Assembly (NCBI GenBank): GCA_018806985.1
Contig: JADANN010000319.1
Coordinates: 1 to 64,000 of the forward strand
DNA length: 64,000 bases
Source: Angiostrongylus vasorum
Taxonomy: Eukaryota; Nematoda; Chromadorea; Rhabditida; Metastrongylidae
Direction of reading: 5' to 3'
Shown here: positions 10,814-21,802 of the stretch, piece by piece
Numbering within the stretch: position 1 is the first letter of the stretch
How the letters are laid out: every line of letters starts with the position of its first letter
The notes under the pieces: model-generated
The model's input: the letters and a program-made list of their open reading frames with translations, nothing else
Told to the model about the DNA's origin: nothing
The model's database searches: none
Program-made: the position numbers and the translations under genes

Positions 10814-11052
10814 CTTCGATGCTGTTGTTGTCGTTGCTGTTGTTGTTGTTGTTGTTGTTGCTGTTTTTTGTTGTTGGTCGATGGCCGACGTTTCGGCGAT
10901 TTCGCCTTCAGATTCGTGCCGTTACGATTGGGAGATCCAAACGACAACAATAATAAGGATAGCAGTAACAACAACGACGACAACAACAACAACAGCGACA
11001 AGTTATACCAAACTCGCATCCGCTCATCAAGGGCAGTTCATAAGATCATATA
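10740..11052. mobile_element. foldback G2 with long GTT/AAC arms
   Basis: The outer ends are inverted (TATAAACTGCCCTTG... and ...AAGGGCAGTTCATAAG). The left arm is about 70 nt of GTT-rich repeat, the right arm the matching AAC-rich repeat, so a transcript would form a very long hairpin. The centre has a hammerhead-like remnant on the minus strand (CTGA, GGCGAAATCGCC, GAAACGTC); part of the CUGANGA box is lost. Long ORFs here are repeat translations (poly-Gln or poly-Cys), not genes. Confidence 0.8.
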
Positions 11053-11606
11053 AATAAATACACCGGTTATTTATGGCAAGGTCTAGAGAAATTCGGTCTA
11101 TTGAGTTATTAATTGCTCTCTGATGTGTAGCACTTTTACAGAACCACTGGCTAGTCTTCCACTTCAAATGGCTGCTCATTTAAACGCATATCTTGCTCCA
11201 TTCCTCTTCGTCACGGAAGCAAGTTGCCTTGTTCTAAAGGTGTATTTTGCCTTACAAACTTACTTTCAATGATCTTTTACTGAAAACATGCCATTACCAA
11301 AAATTTCCTAATCGTTTGGGATTAAGAAATTCAGGAACGGCTATGGTACGAGATACACCCTAAGTATTTCTTTTCTGTGGTGTTAAACATCGTTTTTATA
11401 TATTACAGTATCCATATTTATCGGTAACCTATAAGGTGATACTGGTTGCTGTATTGGTTGTGTATACACTGGTGGAGATTATTCGTCTTTCTCTTGCGAT
11501 TGTTGGGAACCTTGGCGAGAAGGTATGAACTGAAACCTTAACGAATATTGTTCTACACAAATTGTTCCATTGGTTAGTGGATTTATAATCTAACAGAATA
11601 TCTATT
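11053..11606. other. spacer, nothing seen
   Basis: AT-rich; no exon or repeat recognised. Confidence 0.4.
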
Positions 11607-11984
11607 TTTTATGAGGGCAGACAGCACAGTGGTAGTGATGCCTGTCATCACGAGCATGGTGCTAGTTCGATCCCGCTCCAGGCCAACCAAGTCCCTGATC
11701 CCTACGGGATCGGGAAATTGGTACCAGACTTGTCTACGGAAAAGTCACTCTCTGCAGCAATTGGGAACGCCCAGTCCGGCTATCTCATGGCTCCAGGGAG
11801 AATCGACATGACCAACATTCTACGACATTCAAGATGAAGTGAAAATCCTCAAGCATCAACCGAAGCCACACGTAAAAGCTGGAAGATCTTCGTGGACAAT
11901 CGATGCGAGGAAACGAATTGAATGTGGGAAGCGCTGGGATTCGCGCAGTAGATGTGAAAACGGATGAAATAAAATAAAAAATCA
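11607..11984 (+). mobile_element. SINE-B copy 1 (tRNA-derived SINE)
   Basis: The head has an A-box-like AGCACAGTGGTAGTG (about 11622) and a near-perfect B box (TAGTTCGATCCCG at about 11664). It is followed by the central AAATTGGTACCAGACTTGTC shared with SINE-A, a body, and an A-rich AAATAAAATAAAAA tail. Best preserved of six copies. Confidence 0.85.
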
Positions 11985-12057
11985 TCTCCGTATTCACTAA
12001 ATGGAAAACGCTGAGATGGAAAAATAGGTAAAATTTAGCGAAATTTATTTAAAGAAT

Positions 12058-12270
12058 CCTTTATTTACTGCCTATTCCTTTTTCACGGCAGGGTAGTACA
12101 TGAAATACAATAATAAAGATGCTGAAATATAAGCAAAACTCGGTGCCTCAGTTGGGCTTCGAACCCGCCATTAGCCTTTGCGGGAGTTCTACGTGCCATC
12201 CACACACCAGCCGTTGCCCACGCTTTGATTTCTACCACCTTTTTTTCTATAACGGTTCCTTCAGCGATCA
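12058..12270 (-). mobile_element. foldback D2 (half element)
   Basis: Starts with the family terminal sequence TTTATTTACTGCCTATTCC and CACGGCAGGG, then a diverged arm with a B-box-like GGTTCGAA motif on the minus strand (TTCGAACCC on plus, near 12160). Confidence 0.6.
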
Positions 12271-12600
12271 TCAGTCAATGGAAATGATCTGGAGAGCGTA
12301 AATTGGCACTGAACACAGTTAAATTGAAGGATAGGGTAGCACGTGAGCCCGAGAACGATAATCGCGGATTCGAAACCCACCTGAGGTTTCACGTTTTGGT
12401 TAAATCTTGACGTTCTTGTGGTCATTCCAAATAATACTCTACCATGAAAGATAAGCAGTAAAAAAAAGCTAAAACATTTTAATGGAATTATTTATCCATC
12501 ATGCTGGTTTATACGAATCTACGCCAAGCAAGGGACTTTAATCGCAAAAGTAGTAAAAGAAAAAGAAGATTTATCTCTTTGGTAGCAAATATGCCACTAA
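12271..12600. other. spacer, nothing seen
   Basis: No exon or repeat recognised. Confidence 0.35.
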
Positions 12601-12672
12601 CCGTCTTCTGTGAAGTTAGCTCTCTTGATTGGTATCTACCGAGCGCACAACGATCTTTGCGCAGGCTCTGAG

Positions 12673-12861
12673 ATGAATAGTGACCATCGAAGGCGTTATT
12701 CCTTCTTTATGATCGTACTGGATTACGCTTGTGCGCTTAACTACTGGTCACATTACCGTCCTATTCGTGATTCTGTCGTCAAGTCCGTTTGTTATATGTA
12801 TGTGCGACACTATCGGTTGCTTCAACAACAAGGCGTACCTTGTTACTGTATACACCACTGA
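12673..12861 (+). CDS. weak candidate ORF, Tyr/Arg-rich
   Basis: From ATG at 12673 it reads MNSDHRRRYSFF... through YWSHYRPIRDSV to a stop, with many Tyr, Arg, Cys and His. The second frame is also open over much of the region, which lowers confidence. No splice support and no family. Confidence 0.2.
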   Translation: MNSDHRRRYSFFMIVLDYACALNYWSHYRPIRDSVVKSVCYMYVRHYRLLQQQGVPCYCIHH

Positions 12862-13089
12862 ACTTAAGATTACGACGCTGCGTCAGTGTAGACGTGATGC
12901 ATATGAAGATGAATATATGTGCAGTGTCGGACTCATCTTGGATTTATTAAAGATCGTAAGAACAACAGTTGAATCATGAAGGTCATCTTAAACAACAGCG
13001 TGCATAAATAATCTTCCGAAAGCTGCTTCTCTGTGAAGCATAAGGAAAGGGCATGGCATTCTTCGTCTTCTACTAAAGTCTTCCGAGTA

Positions 13090-13480
13090 AAGGAGTGGGC
13101 AGTGCAATAGCAATTCATCACACGGACGATGCAACCAACCCTGATAGTTCGATCTCACACCGGGCCCATTGAGTCCTTTAACCCTCTGAAGTAGGATAAT
13201 TTGTATCAGACTTGTCTCAGACAAACTCACTCCCTCTATTTTACGTGGGAAAAAGGCCCTAGGATGGCTATCTCAGGATTCCAGAGAAAATCGACTCCTC
13301 TAGCAGCTAGCGACATTTTGAAGGCGAAAAAAACGCTCAAACAACAACGTAAACCGCATGCAAATAAAGTTGATCCTGATGTGGTAAATGTGACTTCGGG
13401 CAATGTTATAAAAAAATTAATGGTAAACATTTCAGACATATGTATGATATGTGGGAAGAAATCGTACGGGAGAGAATAAG
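13090..13480 (+). mobile_element. SINE-B copy 2 (diverged)
   Basis: Head with GGGCAGTGCAATAGC and B-box-like TAGTTCGATCTC; central TTTGTATCAGACTTGTC; body follows the SINE-B pattern, explaining the coding-looking 92-codon ORF at 13201-13479. Confidence 0.65.
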
Positions 13481-13866
13481 CGGGCAAAGACCTCTGAATG
13501 GCCTAAAAATTTTCGTCTCCGATTATGAGTGGTCGTAAGGAAATTGTGCGAACACGAACTACACTTCTTGAGGGGTTGACAATCTCCAGATTGAGCAATG
13601 AATATACTCTCCTCGTTTGAATTCAACCAGTTCTGAGAATTTCTCCTTCTGAATCCTTCTGTGACGCGCACTGTAACATTGCGTTGTATCAGTCACCCTT
13701 TGACCACGTGAGTTACACTGCTGTCGGTCATCTAACGATTGCTTCGAGTTTCTACAAAGTGATGTTAATCTTAATCATACATTATTTCAAATGTTCGGTT
13801 TTGCGTAGACTACGATGCATTTGTCTGGTATCACTTCGAAAATCCAACGAGGACGAAAACTCTCAG

Positions 13867-14007
13867 AAAGCAGTTATAGCCGAAGAAGGAGACGCGATGG
13901 GGCTGCTTACTTTTGCGGAACTCAATTTTAGTACAGATATCATATCTCGCATTCTTGATGTGTACTATGAAGCAGTGACGGTAGATAGTCTTCCAAAATT
14001 GTTCTGA
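13867..14007 (+). CDS. candidate terminal exon, unknown acidic protein
   Basis: After acceptor AAACTCTCAG it reads in phase 0: KAVIAEEGDAMGLLTFAEL..., then YYEAVTVDSLPKLF and TGA. Acid-rich and mildly amphipathic, with no strong competitor frame. No family recognised. It is followed within 100 bp by foldback D3, a usual place for an insertion downstream of a gene. Confidence 0.4.
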   Translation, partial: KAVIAEEGDAMGLLTFAELNFSTDIISRILDVYYEAVTVDSLPKLF

Positions 14008-14095
14008 GGTCGTCACGATAGGCAGCTGCAGAACATGCCGATGACGTTAGCACTGATTTTCCTCAAAACGCTGTTAGGTTATAATCACAATTTTG

Positions 14096-14447
14096 ACTTT
14101 TTTTTATTTACTGCCTACTCTTTTTAGCGGCAGGGGTATGCGTTGCGAAATATAACTTTAGTGATGCTGAGATATTTGCAAAACTCTGGACCGCAGGTGC
14201 CTATGGTGGGGAACGAACGCGCTATTGTCCTTTCCGGGGACTAGCTTAACTGGGTTCGTTGCCGATTTGAGCCCCCAGATCAATCCCGCTGACGGGTGAT
14301 TGCTGATGGCAAAAGATCAATAGAACTAGCTGAGAGACAGGCGAAACGAAGGACCCACATGGTGTGGTGGTGAGCGCTACTCCCCGGAAAGGACAATAGC
14401 GCGTTCGTTCCCCCACCATAGGCACCTGCGGTCCAGAGTTTTGCTGT
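14096..14447. mobile_element. foldback D3
   Basis: The left arm from about 14165 (GATATTTGCAAAACTCTGG... to CCTTTCCGGGGA) is repeated inverted at 14382-14442 almost perfectly. The loop contains the tRNA-like segment of the family (TGGTGTGGTGGTGA). Its outer left end has TTTATTTACTGCC and GCGGCAGGGG; the right terminal segment is missing. Confidence 0.85.
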
Positions 14448-14500
14448 TAGGTTATTTATTTTATGTAGACTTGTGTATAGTTCGGCATCTACATCTCGAG

Positions 14501-14627
14501 ATGTCGATCATTTCTTCATCACTATCATTTTTCATTTCGGTTTTAATATCCTGTTTGAATGAACTAGTAGGAAGATCGAAGGCAGTAATCGTTGCCGAAA
14601 AGATCTTATTTGCAGATCCACATATTG
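14501..14627 (+). CDS. weak candidate first exon with signal-peptide-like start
   Basis: ATG begins a hydrophobic leader (MSIISSSLSFFISVLISC), followed by NELVGRSKAVIVAEK and a possible donor ATTG|GTAAAG. It would suit a secreted protein, but no second exon was found and RTE-b begins just downstream. Confidence 0.25.
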
Positions 14628-14699
14628 GTAAAGGCGTGAAAACTCCCTTGCAAGATTAGATAAGGAATCCAGGGAAGGTCAAATTGCACAATCAGCAAT

Positions 14700-17600
14700 A
14701 GGCCAGCCTCAGTACCCCGCACAGTGGGTACTCTCGTCAATGATGTCAGGCGGCGAAACGACTGGCGAGAGGTCCCAAAATTTCGGCTTACGCAGGACGT
14801 CATTGGAACTAGGTCTGACGAACAGTTTCTTAGTCTGCACGTGTAATGCCAGAACACTCTCCTCAGATACTGCTCTCTGCACCCTTCTTGGAGCTGCAAA
14901 TTGAATAATATTTGATGTGATCATCCTACAAAAAAACAAAAAGCAGGAAGACCGACATAAAGGATGAAGAATAAAGCTTATCGCGTTGATCAATGCCTGA
15001 GAGATGCACCATGCATTCGACTTCATTGGGCATCGTTTGGAGATGATTGAATGCATATCTGGCCCTTACATGACTTGCCTTGGCCTACCGATGTATCGAA
15101 CTTGTGCTGCTATCCTCCCAGACAAGTCTGGTTGACGGATGAAAAGCTTAGTGGACCAGGGGTGGAAATCGATCCTTTATGTATTGCAGTACGCCTTCGA
15201 CCACTGCGCCACATGCGCCCTCTCGCTGAAAGGCGACATGTGCCAACTAAACAAACGGACTCTTTTCATCCGTTTGGAAAAGTCCCCGTTAATAAATGTC
15301 GTTGGCGTAGGGGGCCCTCTCGTTGATTCTCCATCTCGTCAACTCGTACGAGATCCTTTCGCCTTTCCTGGCCGTCCTCCCTCTTGAACTAGCACGTCAT
15401 AAGAACGCCACTATCATCAGAGTCCTACTCATAGACCGATGCAGCTGACGAATAGGAATTGGATGCGTTCTACTATTAGTTGGAGGAAGTTATACGCAAT
15501 GATAAAGCGTATTATAAGATTTTGTCGGAAACTCCAATGCCAGAGTAGGAAAGGCCAACGAGAGCGAGTACAGGGTTGGAAAAATTTGGATTAGGAGCAA
15601 GAAATGAGAATGGAAACCGTTTTATAGGATTGCTGACTGCAGCCGCCTCTAGCATAGAAAGTCTTTTCTCCAGATGAAAGGAAACCGGCGCTGGACATGG
15701 GAGTCTCCTAAGGGCACGATTGATGCGGAGATCGACCACATTCTGTCAAACAGAAGACCGTGTTTAATGGTATCTCCTTGACGCAAAGGAGGTAGTCCCA
15801 TTATTCTGTGTTGATTCTGATCAACGACATCTTCGCGCGAAGACTCGATTCAGCCGAAAAAAGTCTAGCTGTATATGACGAGTGCATTCTGAATCAAATT
15901 CTATCCAAACGCGCCTGCCAGATTAAGGAAGACCCGACAAGCTACTTGTCGGTGGACTTAGAAGTTGTACCGAATTCTCTTCAGTTCCTCAAGCAGTAAC
16001 TTAGATCTCGTCGCCATTACCACTAAGCAGTTGCTCGATAAGAAAAGGAAACTGAAGCTTGATTCTACTGCAGCATGGTTAACACAGCTACTAATAACTA
16101 CCAGCTGCAGAAGAGGTTTGTAGGAAGATTTGTATCCGTAAAGGCAGAAGAAGCTGTGTTAGAAGCAGCATAAAAGAGAAACAATCTGATAAAACACTGT
16201 CGGAACTTGTGCAAGCATAACATTCCGCTTTCAGCCATGATGGACGAAGATGGTATCGGTAAAACGGCACACCATGATATGAAATTAATAACGGGAAAGT
16301 TCTACACGAACCTTTCCTATTCCGCAATCCCCGTCCCCGACCCTAAAATACCCACCAAAGAAAAAACACCTAGAATCCTTCTCTTTGAGTCTCGAACTGC
16401 GACAAAAAGGTCGAAAAAGGGTCAGCTCCAAGATCCGACAGAATAACCGCTAACTTCCTTAGAGCTAGAAGCCACAATTTACCTTTGCTTGCCGCAAACC
16501 ATCTGACACCCTGCCTTCAAAAGGAAAAAAGTCCCAGAGTAGCTGAAGACGTTGGGCATGGTCATCCTGTTTAAGGAATGTGAGCGAAGAAATCTTCGTA
16601 ACTATCGTCTGATAAGCTTGTTGAATATACACTACAAACTCTTCACGAAGATATTCCTGTCGCGCATAACAAGGACACTGGATCATGCAGGGAACCAGTT
16701 GACTACGCAGAATTTCGACAAAGATTGTGCTGCATGTACCACCTACAAAGGTCTTCAAGTGAAGTCCGTCGGGAATACCACCTGATCCTAGTGCTGACTA
16801 TTGTCTATTACGCAAAAATGTTTGACATTGTCGAAATGAAAACAATCCTATCATCGCTTGTCGACGTGAAGACGCAGGATTTCGACAAGGATTCGACCCG
16901 AGCTAAATAAGGACTTTACCTGAGTGTTATCAGAACTGCACTACAAAAATTCAGCTTCTCCATCGACCTCTTACCATACTTGTAGGAAAAGAGATTCAAC
17001 AAGGTGAAACTACATGGGCAAAGCTGTTTACGAGCGCATTGCAGTGGATAATGAAGTCACTCAACTGGGACGAGAAGAGCATACGTATTAATGGAAAATT
17101 CCTACCAAACCTTCGCTTTGCCGAAGAAATCGTCATCTTCTGAAGAAGCACCAACGAAGGAGAGATGATGATCAATGAGCTGAACGAAGCAGGAAAAAAA
17201 ATCGGACTACATATGAATCGGAGTAACATTCAATTCATGGACGGAAAACCCATGTTACGAAAGTGAACAGATCAAACTGGATGGTTTTCTTACTACAGAG
17301 ACCACCCAGTACGTATACCTTGGGCATTAAAGAGCAGAAGAAGGAGATCAGGATGGGTCGCGCGCGGGCCTCTCAAAGAAGCCACCGACCACCCCCTATA
17401 GGACCCAAATATCCGCGCCCATCTTTTCGATTTAGCAGTTTTCTCATCGCTCTGTTATGCAGCACACATGTGCGCTGAGATTGCGATGTCTTCTGACATG
17501 TAACCAGCACACATAACGTCTAGCCGGAAGGGGCAGCTCAGATCTTCGAAACCTATCCCATCTTCAGGATCAAGCAGAATGTGCACCAATAGCGAAACAT

Positions 17601-17905
17601 GGGCCGGTCATATAATGAGAAGCACAGAAGACAGATTGACGAGAAGAACGGTACAATGGACTCCGCGAGAATGCAGACGTCCTCTAAGGTGAGATCATGT
17701 ACACGTTGGGCGGGCGTGTTCGTAACAAATGTCAATCAGCTGTACTCGCAGTTGACTATGTTTTACAAATCACAGTATGAGGATCGCATCCCGCCACCAT
17801 GGTCGAATCAAATCGCCACCATGGTTGATTTCAAGACAAAGAAACGAAAGGAGGATGTGCTGGGGTCCACACAACTCGTCATCTAAGTATCCAAGTAAGT
17901 ACGTT
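14700..17905 (+). mobile_element. RTE-b: dead RTE-type LINE interrupted by SINE-A
   Basis: Endonuclease start peptides (LVCTCNARTLSSD) near 14830-14860. SINE-A copy 6 is inserted at 14957-15220. Later endonuclease peptides are at 15520-15770, thumb/finger RT peptides at about 16590-16720, and the catalytic region at 17000-17200, where the usual FADD box reads FAEE (AEEIVIF). C-terminal peptides WAGHIMR and GCAGVH-like lie at about 17600-17880. Many stops and frameshifts. Its 3' end CTGGGGTCCACACAAC...TATCCAAGTAAGTA matches the SINE-C 3' end. Confidence 0.85.
14957..15220 (-). mobile_element. SINE-A copy 6, nested in RTE-b
   Basis: Full layout with CCACTGCGCCACATGCG at the head side and AAAGGATGAAGAATAAAGC at the tail side. 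RTE-b peptides lie on both sides, so the SINE inserted into the older LINE. Confidence 0.8.
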
Positions 17906-18155
17906 TATGTAAACAATGCGATCTGGTCATTACGCCACAACCGCAACTTTGCTCACCTACATTCTACGCAAAAATTTATGAAGTGGCAGTTAGACTCACT
18001 CATCGTCCCTGTGAATTCATCAAATATTGAGTTATGCTATGAAAAGTGGTCTGTGAAAGCAGTCATTTTTTTACGTGGAATTCTGGAGTGTGCCGTTGTT
18101 CCCTCAGTTCAGTCATTCTGTCAGTCTACTTACTAACACACGAGTACAATTTCAG

Positions 18156-18450
18156 GATTTCGACTGTGAGAAATTGTGAGAAATTGTTTAGTACATTGAA
18201 TCCATTCAGATTCCAGCTATCTCTGGTTTTTTGGATCCTGTCACTTGTGCTTCAGTTGCCAATCGTTCTATTCTTACTATTAAATCCTGCGATCATTCCG
18301 GTTCCTGTTGAGATGGTTGTACTTGTGATTCATCTAATATTTCTCATTATTGAGGTCAGTTTCTTTACTACATTATTAGTAGTAACAATCATCTATCACG
18401 TATCAAACGTTGTCCTCGAGTTACACAAGCGGATAGCAATAAACTCCTAA
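18156..18450 (+). CDS. terminal exon of a membrane protein, family unknown
   Basis: A canonical acceptor (ACAATTTCAG) opens a 97-residue frame in phase 2 that ends in TAA. After a polar start (ISTVRNCEKLFS) it has two to three hydrophobic spans: LSLVFWILSLVLQLPIVLFLL, a VEMVVLVIHLIFLII span, then SFFTTLLVVTIIYHV, followed by LELHKRIAINS. This would be the last part of a multi-pass membrane protein, as in many short nematode-specific 4-TM families. The preceding exon was not identified; the upstream 250 bases have no matching donor in the right phase. Confidence 0.5.
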
Positions 18451-18712
18451 TTTACTTTTCTTATCCAGAGTGCACAAAGCACGTCACACTCTTTGGCGAA
18501 ATAACAATCCTAATACGATCCATCACTTAAATTCACCTGTGCCTGAGTGTAACGTGGTCGTTTTTTCAATTTTGGTTCGTGTTTAAGTCTTTATCGCCAT
18601 TTAGGAACGCGTAACCTTTTACTCAGTGGATATCCATATTTTTAAGGGAGGTCCGTGAATGTTTTAGAGAAGTCCATGAAAGCTTAAATACCTTAATGAC
18701 CCATGGTCATAT
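18451..18712. other. 3' flank, nothing seen
   Basis: AT-rich; no repeat recognised. Confidence 0.35.
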
Positions 18713-19369
18713 GTTTTCGGAAATTGAGGTCGGATTTCACCTTGTGTTTTTTGAAGTGCCATAACTAAGCTTAGAATAAACTTCATCCAAATAAAAACCA
18801 TTGAAATGTACAGTTTTTTCTAAAGAGAAACAAGTTTACAGTTGCAAAGAATCTTGGACTTCTGGAGACGATTACGGCAACGGCATTAAAGGCAGTTCTG
18901 GTCTGGGCTTGGTTTCTGAAGCATTTCTCGCACGATGGATAGCGTAGAGCTTCCCAACCCAGCTCGTGCAACCTTTGCGGCGTCGATTGCACAAAGCGTC
19001 GCAGCGTGTTGTCTTGCGGGGTTAGTGACTTTCTGTAGACCAGTGAGGAATGAGAGTCGGAGCCACTGAAGTTTCTAAAGCATTTAATCGATTTGCCAGA
19101 CCTACTTTTCTGCCGTAACCGTTTCACCCTAATTCAGGAAGTAGTGATCGATGAAGGCTACTGTAGACCACCGGATTGTCAGCATAACCTTCTTTTAGTG
19201 CAATTTTTGCTTTGGGAAGCGCTTACCGTCCAACTACTAAGCCGATAGTCGCTGGTTTTCACTGAAGATCCATTTCTGTCGCACGTCACAACATGTTCGA
19301 GAAACATGTGGTTTTGCTTGTGCAGAAGAAGCGCCAACAAGACATCAAAACTGTAGCTTCTTTATTGTT

Positions 19370-19575
19370 TTCCAATTCGTGCGGGATTCCTCGAAGATTC
19401 GAGGAGATGGTCCGCTGAAGAAGACCTGACTCGACACAAAAGCGAAGCCTCCACATCAAGACGAATAACAAGCGTGGACCATCGGCTCATCGGCTCTGAT
19501 GAAGACGAAGACGTCGAAACCTTAGCCGAAAATAAATAAATTTATCAACTTCGTGTAAGGTCATCAAGAAGGAAT
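19370..19575 (+). mobile_element. foldback F2 (right half), nested in mariner
   Basis: Carries the F interior (GATTCGAGGAGATGG..., CATCAAGACGAA) and the right arm ending in TTAGCCGAAAATAAA and TTTATCAACTTCGTG. It contains the hammerhead at 19490-19529. Confidence 0.75.
19490..19529 (+). ncRNA. hammerhead ribozyme motif in F2
   Basis: Stem I strands UCGGCU (19490-19495) and AGCCGA (19524-19529) pair over six bases. CUGAUGA is at 19496-19502; stem II is GACG-AAGA-CGUC (19504-19515); GAAA is at 19516-19519. Stem III would be the palindrome ACGU used in dimeric hammerheads, here mutated to ACCU; U at 19523 is in the cleavage position. Hammerheads self-cleave RNA and are known from Penelope-like elements. 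Confidence 0.75.
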
Positions 19576-20001
19576 ACTTATGCTTGTGTTTGCTTTCGGA
19601 GAAACCTTCAATTCAGCGTCGTCACTAATAAAAAGTACATCCGCGACATGCGTCGTCTTGAAGGTCGAATTCGCCACGATGAAATTTTCCAAGCCAACGT
19701 TGCGTGAGACAACATTTCCTTGACTCTCTACCCCACTAATGTTCCTAGCCATTTGGCTGTACTACGAACGAGTTTGGATTCGTGGTAGATTTGTCAAAAT
19801 TCTTGTTCTTACTTTTAAGATTCTAGCTTCTATAATTTGTCGACGGCACAATTTGCATTATAATTCAATTATATAGAGCAAAAAGTGCATAAAGCGAGAT
19901 TTGCAATGATGAATGATAGTACAGTATTCAAAAGAGAAAGCTTTTGCCAAAACATATGCAAGAAAAAATGGAATTGCAAACCCGACATTAATTTCCGAAA
20001 A

Positions 20002-20724
20002 ACCCAATAGAATACGACGGGCTTGAGCACATTGCCCATTTAACTGGTATGTTGCTACTTTGGCAACATTTTGTGTCCTGGACTACCGAGGTATCCGCAT
20101 TAGGCTGCTCCTAGGCCGTCAACACACAAGCAGTTGCTGGGTGTTATGAATCGGAGAGAGGTTTCTCAACTAGAAACCAGGTTTAACCATGGTACGACTG
20201 GTAAGAGGAACCAAATACTAAATGTATCATATCTCGCCATATCTCCGAATAATCCAGTTAAACTTATATCGATCGAGAAATCAGCATAATGACTGAATTT
20301 ATTCTCGATGTAAGCAAGAAAAAGCAAGATCTGCAGAAAATACATGATCACCTCCTCGTATCTTCTTTCTGACTTCGCGGTTCATCTTGCCTTAGCACAA
20401 GCTTTGGAAACCTAAACACTATGCACATTGGACAGAAATGTGATAGTTAAGCACACTATTTGGCAATCAATGTAGAAGTATTCCATTTTCCCATAGTGCA
20501 AGAGAAAATGTGGACTGCCAAAATAAGCTGGCGACCAGAAATCAAGGACATCCACATTCGCAATGATGTTGAAAATCAAGTGGCATAGACAGATATGCGA
20601 AAAAATGAAGAGTAGGGGTTGGTGGAGTCGTGAGTAATTTCCTTCCACAGGATATCATTCAAAGAGAGCACTACGGACTCGACGTCTAAGTTCTTCGTGA
20701 AAACTGTGGACAAAGAATTTGTTT
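20002..20724. other. no supported gene
   Basis: Two hydrophobic minus-strand ORFs (20166-20351 and 20412-20648) lack splice support. On the minus strand, 20401-20352 reads LVLRQDEPRSQKEDTR between a weak acceptor and a GTGATC donor; it is phase compatible with the zinc-finger gene upstream but too weak to call. Confidence 0.3.
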
Positions 20725-21130
20725 CCCACATACGTCGGAAACCTCCCAACGGTTTACCGCCTCATCGTGGCTGGGAGGTGTTCTTTGGTGTCGGACTGCG
20801 ATGTACAACGGGGCAATTCGTCTCCTCGGCAGGGTCTCCCATGCTGAGAAGGAGTCTGGCGTTTCTATCAGGAAGCCTAGCTAAGAGTAAACCAATACCA
20901 GGATCCACCACCGTCCTGGTACCAGAGTCGCATGGTGGTAAATTTCTCTCTGATTCACAAGGGTTGCGACTGCCTGTAGTGGTGAAGACGTGGGGCAGAC
21001 TTTGGCCAGGCTGACCTCGGGACTCCAGGGAACCATAATGGCTTAAGCAGCAAATCTCCGAAAAATGGAGATTATGGTGGGGCCCGCACAACTAGTGAGG
21101 ACGGGCCATTCAAGTATCAAGTATCAAGTA
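20725..21130 (+). mobile_element. SINE-C copy 2
   Basis: Starts with CCTCCCAACGG; A-box-like TGGCTGGGAGG near 20770; landmarks AACCAATACCAGGATCCACC and GGGGCCCGCACAAC; then CAAGTATC repeats at the 3' end. Coding-looking ORFs on both strands here are repeat shadows. Confidence 0.85.
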
Positions 21131-21802
21131 TCCGTCGGGAAACGAATGATTGCGCAAGTAGAACACACGCGATGGGTAAGGATGAAAATTTTACTGATAT
21201 CCTCTCAAGCTTTATATACAATTGATGTTCTTCATACATTCGTTATGACATCTAATTGTTGGTGGCGTCGGCGTGGAACGACCTTAATTCCCCATTGTCC
21301 GGCGCGGTGCACGTTGAAATCAACTCCCGTTCCCGCAAACTACCATGATCCTTACGTGTTTCTTTTCCATTTTTTCGAATGTTTTTACAAATTTCATAAT
21401 ATTCTACTTCAGTGTGTTCTCCTTTGCACTCTTCCATACCTTTTCGAAACATTTTTTACCTCTGGTATGCAAAAATGCTTGTCCAACTTTCACCCACGAC
21501 AACCTTTCGCAACTTTTTAAAAAGTATTTTAAAGTAAAGTAGTATTATAGCTCATACTTTGCTTCTAATCGACTCCTGGAATAGTTAGCAAAACAGAAGA
21601 CGCGAATGACAAGCAGGGATTTTTTTACACTTCCTATACATGAACAATCTGAAGGAATTAATTCAGAGAATGAGAATGAAAATGGTGATAGTAAGGTCAG
21701 CAACACTGGATCTTCGATGGCTAAACAATTAGTCTGGGGTTGGTGAATAAATTCTGCATAAATGTAAACGGCCTGTACTTTTCTAGGAAGTATTTATGGT
21801 TG
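21131..21802. other. no supported gene; possible unnamed repeat
   Basis: A charged minus-strand ORF (21252-21452, MFRKGMEECKGEH...) looks partly coding, but has neither splice signals nor a recognisable domain. The stretch with GTCCGGCGCGGTGCACG at about 21300 may be an unlabelled repeat. Confidence 0.25.

Larger units (their letters stand above)
18713..20001 (-). mobile_element. mariner-family DNA transposon relic with terminal inverted repeats
   Basis: The ends are TTTTCGGAAATTGAGGTCGG (to 18733) and its inverse CCGACATTAATTTCCGAAAA (19982-20001), matching at 18 of 20 positions. Minus-strand peptides between 19260 and 18760 follow the mariner transposase order: KWIFSENQR, KQKLH then KKVM, RQHAA near the second Asp region, RLHELGWEALRYPS, SRSPRFFAT, and a C-terminal NGFYLDE. 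The segment with the third catalytic Asp (after LRYPS) is missing, and stops and frameshifts abound. A family F half element (19370-19575) is nested inside. Confidence 0.75.

Noticed and set aside
10726..11053. Poly-Gln and poly-Cys ORFs on opposite strands
   Set aside because: They are translations of the GTT/AAC arms of foldback G2, not genes.
13201..13479. 92-codon plus ORF with Lys-rich segment
   Set aside because: The sequence follows the SINE-B body collinearly, so it is repeat-derived.
14320..14345. CTGAGAGACAGGCGAAACG in family D, resembling a hammerhead core
   Set aside because: The last two bases of the CUGANGA box are not conserved and there is no stem II between the boxes.
20697..21091. 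Coding-looking ORFs of 105 and 109 codons
   Set aside because: The same peptides recur at every SINE-C copy in either orientation; they are shadows of the repeat.
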